A stretch of 64,000 bases of DNA. Origin: Pelobates cultripes (taxonomy: Eukaryota > Chordata > Amphibia > Anura > Pelobatidae). Positions 57,995 through 64,000 of this stretch are shown here, in pieces. The stretch spans positions 240,070,906-240,134,905 of the forward strand of contig OW240917.1 of NCBI GenBank assembly GCA_933207985.1, written 5' to 3'. The stretch's first letter is position 1, and each line of letters opens with the position of its first letter. The notes beneath the pieces were generated by a model. It ran no database searches and was not told the origin of the DNA. It worked only from the letters and a program-made list of their open reading frames with translations. The position numbers and the translations under genes are program-made.

Positions 57995-58417
57995 TCAGCA
58001 GAGGTGTTTGACATGCATACACGTTCCGGGGCACACAAAGAATTGACAAGTGGCCGCTACCCATGTGAGACGCCTTAGTAGTCTCATAATGACCAGTGAT
58101 GCTGATCGGCCTTTATTTACAATATGGCATGTAGCCATATTATCTGAGTAGCACCTGACCGTGTGGCCAGACCAATATGTTCCCCAAGCAATGGCTGCCG
58201 CCATGATCGGGTACAACTCAAATAAAGCCGAGGTATCAGAGAATTTTGGTCGTGATTTGACTTCGGTCGGCCAAGGTCCCCAAAGCCATTGATCACCCTG
58301 GATGGCCGCAAAGCCTGTGTTAGCTGCGGCATCTGTCCACAGTGTAGGTGAAGTGTCGGAGGTGGGTGGTATAAACATGGTTCCCCCGTTCCAAGAGGTG
58401 AGAAAAAAAACCCACAT
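57995..58417 (-). pseudogene. Ngaro RNase H domain
   Basis: 140 residues in a phase different from the RT frame and overlapping its end. LWTDAAANTGFAA, FELYPIMAA and CYSDNMATCHIV give the D-E-D pattern of RNase H, which removes RNA from the RNA/DNA hybrid. The phase change is a break relative to RT. Confidence 0.75.
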
Positions 58418-59549
58418 GCGTAAATGCGAGGTTGCGTGTACATCTAATGTGATAAGTGTCTGAGGTGACTAGTGGAAACAAGGATAACAGGTGGGATATA
58501 AATGATATACCTTGGGGTATGGTCCTCATGGCAAAATTGAGCGATCCAAGCAGTGATTGAAGTTCTTTGCGATAGCAATGACCTTGTAGCAGGTAATGTT
58601 CAATACTTGCCAGGGTACGCTCAATCTTGTCCTGAGGTAGACTAGCCTGCATGTGTATGGTGTCTAGTTGGATCCCCAAAAATTGCATGTTGGTATCTGG
58701 ACACAAAGTTTTGTGAGGGGAGACAGGAATATTGAGGGATTCAAACAAAGCCAACATGTGATTCAAACTACTGTGTGGGAGTGTGTTGTTCTCAATCGTG
58801 AGGAAATCGTCCCGATAGTGGATAACCGAAGGGCACTTGCACACATTTAGTAACAACCAACATAAAGCTTCTGCAAACGTGTCAAAAATACGTGGGCTGC
58901 TTTTGGAGGCAAAAGTTAGTCGGGTGAAGAAATAATACATCTTCTGCCATTTAATGCCATGCAGATGCCATAGGGAAGGATGCATGGGTAGTAATTTAAA
59001 AGAGTTTACCACGTCAGTTTTACTTAGCCATGCTCCTGTGCCAGCTTGAAGAATGGCCCCTATGGCATGGTCGATAGTGACGTAGTGAAGTGAAAATTCT
59101 TCGGAAGGTATTAGAGAGTTAAGGCTGGGGACAGTAGAGGAATGTGGTGCAGATAAATCAATTATCAGTCTGGGTTTGAGTGAGGTCTTCCCTGTGACCA
59201 CCCCTATGGTATTGATTCTCCAAGATGTGAAGGGTGGGGAAAAGAATGGCCCCAACAGAAACCCTTGTTTCATCTCGGTCGAGATAAGAGTGTTGACCAA
59301 CTGTGGATCGTCTAACGTGGATTGTAGGTTGTCGCATTCCAGTGTACCAGAGGGTAAATGGACCAACCCGGTGTGAAACCCTCCAGTCATTCCCGTAATA
59401 ATATAGTCAGTGGAATGACGTGATGGGTGTAGTTGTAATAGCGAGGTCAATAACATGATGTTCACACACGTGTGATACGTTTTGGGGAATGCTTTATTCG
59501 GGGACATAGTTTTAGCATGGGCCCTGAAACAGTGGGAACATACATGCAT
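58320..59549 (-). CDS. Ngaro reverse transcriptase domain
   Basis: 409 open residues. Blocks seen in order: RINTIGVVTGK and PRLIIDLSAPH (fingers), LSKTDVVNSFKLLPMHP with the first palm Asp, SSPRIFDTFAEAL, the active-site box HYRDDFLTI (plus-strand about 58802-58822) and QFLGIQLDT, followed by a thumb-like region. The YxDD box has Arg in the second position, as seen in DIRS/Ngaro enzymes. The frame is intact to 58320, but RNase H continues in another phase. Confidence 0.85.
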   Translation of the reverse strand: MHVCSHCFRAHAKTMSPNKAFPKTYHTCVNIMLLTSLLQLHPSRHSTDYIITGMTGGFHTGLVHLPSGTLECDNLQSTLDDPQLVNTLISTEMKQGFLLGPFFSPPFTSWRINTIGVVTGKTSLKPRLIIDLSAPHSSTVPSLNSLIPSEEFSLHYVTIDHAIGAILQAGTGAWLSKTDVVNSFKLLPMHPSLWHLHGIKWQKMYYFFTRLTFASKSSPRIFDTFAEALCWLLLNVCKCPSVIHYRDDFLTIENNTLPHSSLNHMLALFESLNIPVSPHKTLCPDTNMQFLGIQLDTIHMQASLPQDKIERTLASIEHYLLQGHCYRKELQSLLGSLNFAMRTIPQGISFISHLLSLFPLVTSDTYHIRCTRNLAFTHVGFFSHLLERGNHVYTTHLRHFTYTVDRCRS

Positions 59550-59583
59550 CAGCCTACAAGAGCTGAAACCACAATTCCCCGCA

Positions 59584-60618
59584 TTAAAAGTTATTGCAGA
59601 CCTGGGATTTACCTAGAAATATAATATCCCTACCCAGTTTGTCTTTTAATCCCCTAGCAGATTTTGGAAAGTTAGAGGTAGTTTGGTTTTGTTCGATTTC
59701 TGCTGTGTTTGGGCAGAAATTTGTGTGATGTGCTGTAGAGGCACAAACTGCACAAGCTGGAGGTCTGAGGCCTTCAAAATGCCTGCAGAATAACTCAGTG
59801 TCCAATTTGCTCCAATTAATGCTTAAATTGAACTGAGCCAGAGCTGCAGTCACCTTTTTCAGAAAAGGAACGGTGGTAATCGTAAGAAGCGGTACCACCG
59901 TATTTGTGCCCCAGGTCCACCATCTTGTGCATGTATGCATCCAGCTCTACTCTTTTCCCCGGGTATACGGAGCAGTAAACATCCCTACAGATCCCAAAAC
60001 CTAGTACAAATTCAGGGATGGTCAATTTTTTGTTCAGCCTCGGTTCTCTTGCCCTTAGTACGACTGATATATCCCCATATGCAAATGTCCTATGCTCTAG
60101 GACATCCTGGGAGGCTATAAGCAATGAAACCAGGTTTACATCCTTGCCTTCCAGAATGTCCTTTTTAAGGTGAGATTGGAGCCTGTGCGAAGGATTAATA
60201 GCTTCAATTATTGATATGGATTCCGATGTATTACCAGGTATAATGTCAGCGAGAGGGTGACTGGCAACAATAGGGTTTGTAGCAGTCTGTTTAGCGCCAC
60301 TTGCTTCCAATTTATCCAGCCTATCACTAATTGTGCTGATGGATGACATAAGTGAAATCATCATGGCGTGAAACGCCGGCAATCGTGTGCCACTAGGGCC
60401 TTCCCCTGCATCAGAGTTGTCCGAGGTAGTGTTTAAAAGTCTAAACAACTCTGACTTCCTAGCAGTAGCTGGGAAAGGGATGCAGTGTCTTCTAAGTTCT
60501 GCAGTGAGACGTGGGATGGTCCATGATCGGAGTGATGAAGGACTAGTAACGTCTGTTCCAGGAACAGGGGTACCAGGCCTAGCGGGCGTTCCTCAGGGAT
60601 ATCAGGTGTATTTGACAT
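59584..60618 (-). pseudogene. Ngaro Gag, in three phases
   Basis: Starts at the ATG at 60618 (MSNTPDIPEERP), shifts phase near 60440 into the main frame (60448-59816, with SSISTISDRLDKLEAS, a short coiled coil, and LNKKLTIPEFVLGF), then again near 59820-59940 into a C-terminal part with a C/H cluster (CRHFEG, CAVCASTAHHTNFC) that may bind nucleic acid. The three segments belong to one original gene. Confidence 0.7.
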
Positions 60619-62065
60619 AACTGAAAAATATAAGGTAGCTTAATCAGTCACTCTGTAATGAATGGGTGGGTACTGGTAAGGCCAGCTAAATACCAAGCGG
60701 TGAAACAATTACACTTCATGATAGTGACAGATGAGTCCCTACTAATTGCCAAGCGGCTTTAAGAGGCACTACCTATGCGTGGACCCGAGGGGAAAGTATG
60801 AGGCCACCGAACGTTGTGGCCGGGTGTTGGCCTCTCGGTGGAAGTTTAAAGCATAAGATAGAATGGGAGTGATAGGTGAGACCCTCTCTATGCAACCATG
60901 CGAGATGGCTAGCTATGATTTGGCCCGAGGGACGTATTTCTCCGAGTATGAGGATGGGGGTGTTTGTCTCGCGGGACCACTAGCCTACGGATTAAGACCA
61001 GAATTTTTTTTTTTTACCTAATTGGGTTACGTAACCTAGGACCAGTACCACTCAGAACATGGAAAGTAATGGGTTCTGGCGTAGTACCTGATATGTGAGT
61101 CAGGCTGAGCTGTCAACGTAGAGGTAACCAGCGACTGTAAGAGTATTGAGGTGTTTACCTGTGGACATGAGATTTGATATATAAACATCTGACTGTAATG
61201 TAGTGGTTTGGCCAGATCGTGGGCCGTAAAACAAGAACCTACCCGACACTCTGCAGAGGGTAGATTTAACCGAAAAAAAGATGATGGCTTCCGTGCTTGT
61301 AAAAGCTACTGTCCAACGTATAATAACCTAAAAGAGTAAATTACAAACTTAACTAATTTTAATATGTATCATTGGCCTTCAAAATTTAAAATTATAATTA
61401 AATTCCAACCAACCTAGAAGTAAATATAATTGATACAAGTGTCAGAAATCACAATTCCTAGTACGAACCCCTGGTATGAATCTGTGGGAAAAGTCAGGAA
61501 AATCAGGACACATCATCCAGGTTTAAACATTTCTATTTACTTTAGTACAATTTATATAAGTGACTGTAATAACGTTTGTAACCAGTAGGGGCAAAAATCC
61601 CCATGGAGTACCGGCTGAATTTGTGCTTATTCGTGAGTTTGTGTAATTACTGAAAGAACTAGGTAGGGTATTGAAACATACGAATAAATGCCTCCTAAGT
61701 GGCATTCGAAAACTGAACAGAATGAGGTTAAATGTATATAACAGAATGATAGCGTTCGTTAGCTTAGAAAAAGTGAAACATGTGAATAGATGAGGGAATT
61801 AGTCGAATGGCATAATGCATGAACGGAAAAAGAACCGAACGCTGGTTTGAAACGAACGGGGCTCCGCCCTGTAAAGCAACGGAATTTGCGGCGGTTGCTT
61901 TACGGCGGGCCTGACTTACAGTTTTTGCGGCGGCAAAGTAACGAGCCGGCTGTGCGGACACCAGTAACGGGAAGGAGAGCCAGGGAAGCACCGGACTAGG
62001 AGACCACGAGGAAACAGGCAAGGAAAATCCAAGATGGCGATCTGAACCGGAAGTAAAACGCTTCA
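60619..62065 (-). other. Ngaro 5' leader
   Basis: 1.4 kb without open frames of note between A1 and Gag. It includes a hairpin at 61871-61903 (GTAAAGCAAC / GTTGCTTTAC, 13-base loop) and a T-run at 61008-61015. Confidence 0.6.
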
Positions 62066-62162
62066 GACTCGCCAGACCAGCAACGGTAAGGTGGGAGTGG
62101 ATTGGCAGCCCTTTTAAAGGGGAACCAAGCCCCTCCCACAACTACAGGCCAAGCCTTCAAAT
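62066..62162 (-). repeat. Ngaro split repeat A1
   Basis: Plus strand GACTCGCCAGACCAGCAACG to GCCAAGCCTTCAAAT; the 5' end of the element, partner of A2. Confidence 0.9.
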
Positions 62163-62172
62163 ATATATTTGT

Positions 62173-63375
<1,203 letters not shown>

Positions 63376-63680
63376 TTTTTTTTAAAGGCAAAAATCCAGT
63401 TTTCACATTTAACTTTTTCTTCAATTTAAGCAGCTATCACACTAGTAGGCACTGCATCGATGGAGTTGCAGAAATTCATTAAATTTAAATTATATATGTA
63501 GACATAAGAAGATACATTTAGGTACATATTTTGAAAGAACCCTCCTTTCTAAAAAAAAAAAAAAAAAGTTTAACACTTGAGTTAATGCAACACTGGTGGG
63601 CAGTAAGAAAATTTTACCATCAAAAAAAGATACATAAGTGGGAGATAGGTATTAAAAGATGGACTGCCCATGGTCTACAC

Positions 63681-63818
63681 CAGGGGTACCAAAAAGGTAG
63701 ATCGTCAGATGTTTGAAAACTACAGCTTCCATGATGCTTTGTCATTCTAAAGGCATGCAAAGCATTGTGGGAGTTGTAGTTCTACAACATCTGGATATCT
63801 ACCTTTTGGGCACCCCTG
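63681..63818. mobile_element. hAT-type MITE with 8-bp target duplication
   Basis: 138 bases with ends CAGGGGTACC and complement CAGGGGTGCC and long imperfect inverted arms (GGTAGAT...CAGATGTTT; AACATCTGGATATCTACC). GTCTACAC flanks both sides (63673-63680; 63819-63826). Eight-base duplications and CAGGGG ends are typical of hAT transposons. Confidence 0.9.
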
Positions 63819-63826
63819 GTCTACAC

Positions 63827-64000
63827 AGTCTTGTATAATTAGCTGTGTTCTGTACAATAAAGATTCGTTCTACCCTGCATTCTGACTCGTCTAAAGAAAA
63901 AGCTATAAATCAATGCTCTACAAGTGAGAGGGACTCGAGCTATATTTACTGCAGCCTTGTCTGGAAGAGGTCTGCAGAAACCCCAGTCCAACTTCAGCAA
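63827..64000 (+). repeat. LTR-like 3' region, cut by the window edge
   Basis: AATAAAGATTCGTTCTACC and AGAAACCCCAGTCCAACTTC resemble 54625-54645 and 54730-54755 of the LTR-like cluster. Confidence 0.4.

Larger units (their letters stand above)
56518..62162 (-). mobile_element. Ngaro tyrosine-recombinase retrotransposon, structurally complete
   Basis: Read on the minus strand: A1 (62162-62066), a 1.4-kb leader, Gag, RT, RNase H, tyrosine recombinase, then B1 (56914-56788), A2 (56784-56688) and B2 (56643-56518). A1 and A2 are both 97 bases, B1 and B2 127 and 126 bases. This split direct repeat order (A1 - ORFs - B1-A2-B2) is the hallmark of Ngaro and related elements, which integrate circular DNA with a tyrosine recombinase rather than an integrase. 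Genes contain frameshifts and stops, so the copy is inactive but recent enough to keep all four repeats. Confidence 0.9.

Overview
The window reads as vertebrate nuclear DNA, most probably from a frog. One exon of an ERG-type potassium channel gene and a four-gene replication-dependent histone cluster sit among many amphibian-style mobile elements: DIRS, Ngaro, a Ty3 chromovirus, endogenous retroviruses, TTAA-ended MITEs, a Tc1 relic, a hAT MITE and long foldback repeats. Species cannot be named from sequence alone. Two runs of exactly 100 N (1150-1249 and 23715-23814) look like scaffold gaps of unknown size, so the window is really three contigs whose order is not proven by the sequence.

Layout. 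1-1149: 3' end of a DIRS-type tyrosine-recombinase retrotransposon. 1250-3506: a giant palindrome with 5S rRNA-like sequence in each arm. 3507-23714: mostly non-coding, with MITEs, a diverged 1.6 kb tandem duplication split by an LTR-like insertion, a Tc1/mariner relic, and on the minus strand one conserved 231-nt exon best matching kcnh6 exon 2. 23815-31566: a gamma/epsilon-like endogenous retrovirus (gag, UAG, pro-pol, env, 3' LTR), 5' end lost at the gap. 31602-40019, minus strand: a second retroviral or retrovirus-like element (long LTR, possible primer site, zinc-knuckle-free Gag, Pol with two retropepsin-like repeats), cut off inside integrase. 40641-45082: a 5'-truncated chromodomain Ty3 element with 3' LTR. 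45548-45900: a DIRS fragment. 46771-50574: histones H3 (-), H4 (+), H2B (-), H2A (+) as two divergent pairs, each gene with its 3' stem-loop. 50949-52673: a TTAA MITE and two palindromes. 52860-55850: degenerate LTR-like repeats. 56518-62162: a structurally complete Ngaro element on the minus strand with all four split direct repeats but a damaged recombinase. 63681-63818: a small hAT MITE with perfect 8-bp target duplications.

The host genes look functional as far as visible (intact histones with promoters and stem-loops; a channel exon with good splice sites). The mobile elements are mostly broken, but the 23815-31566 provirus and the histone-proximal elements keep long open frames, suggesting fairly recent activity. 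The most unusual protein-level signal is the apparent duplication of the retropepsin fold in the minus-strand element, the second copy having lost the D-T-G active-site triad. The most complete structural signal is the Ngaro A1...B1-A2-B2 arrangement.
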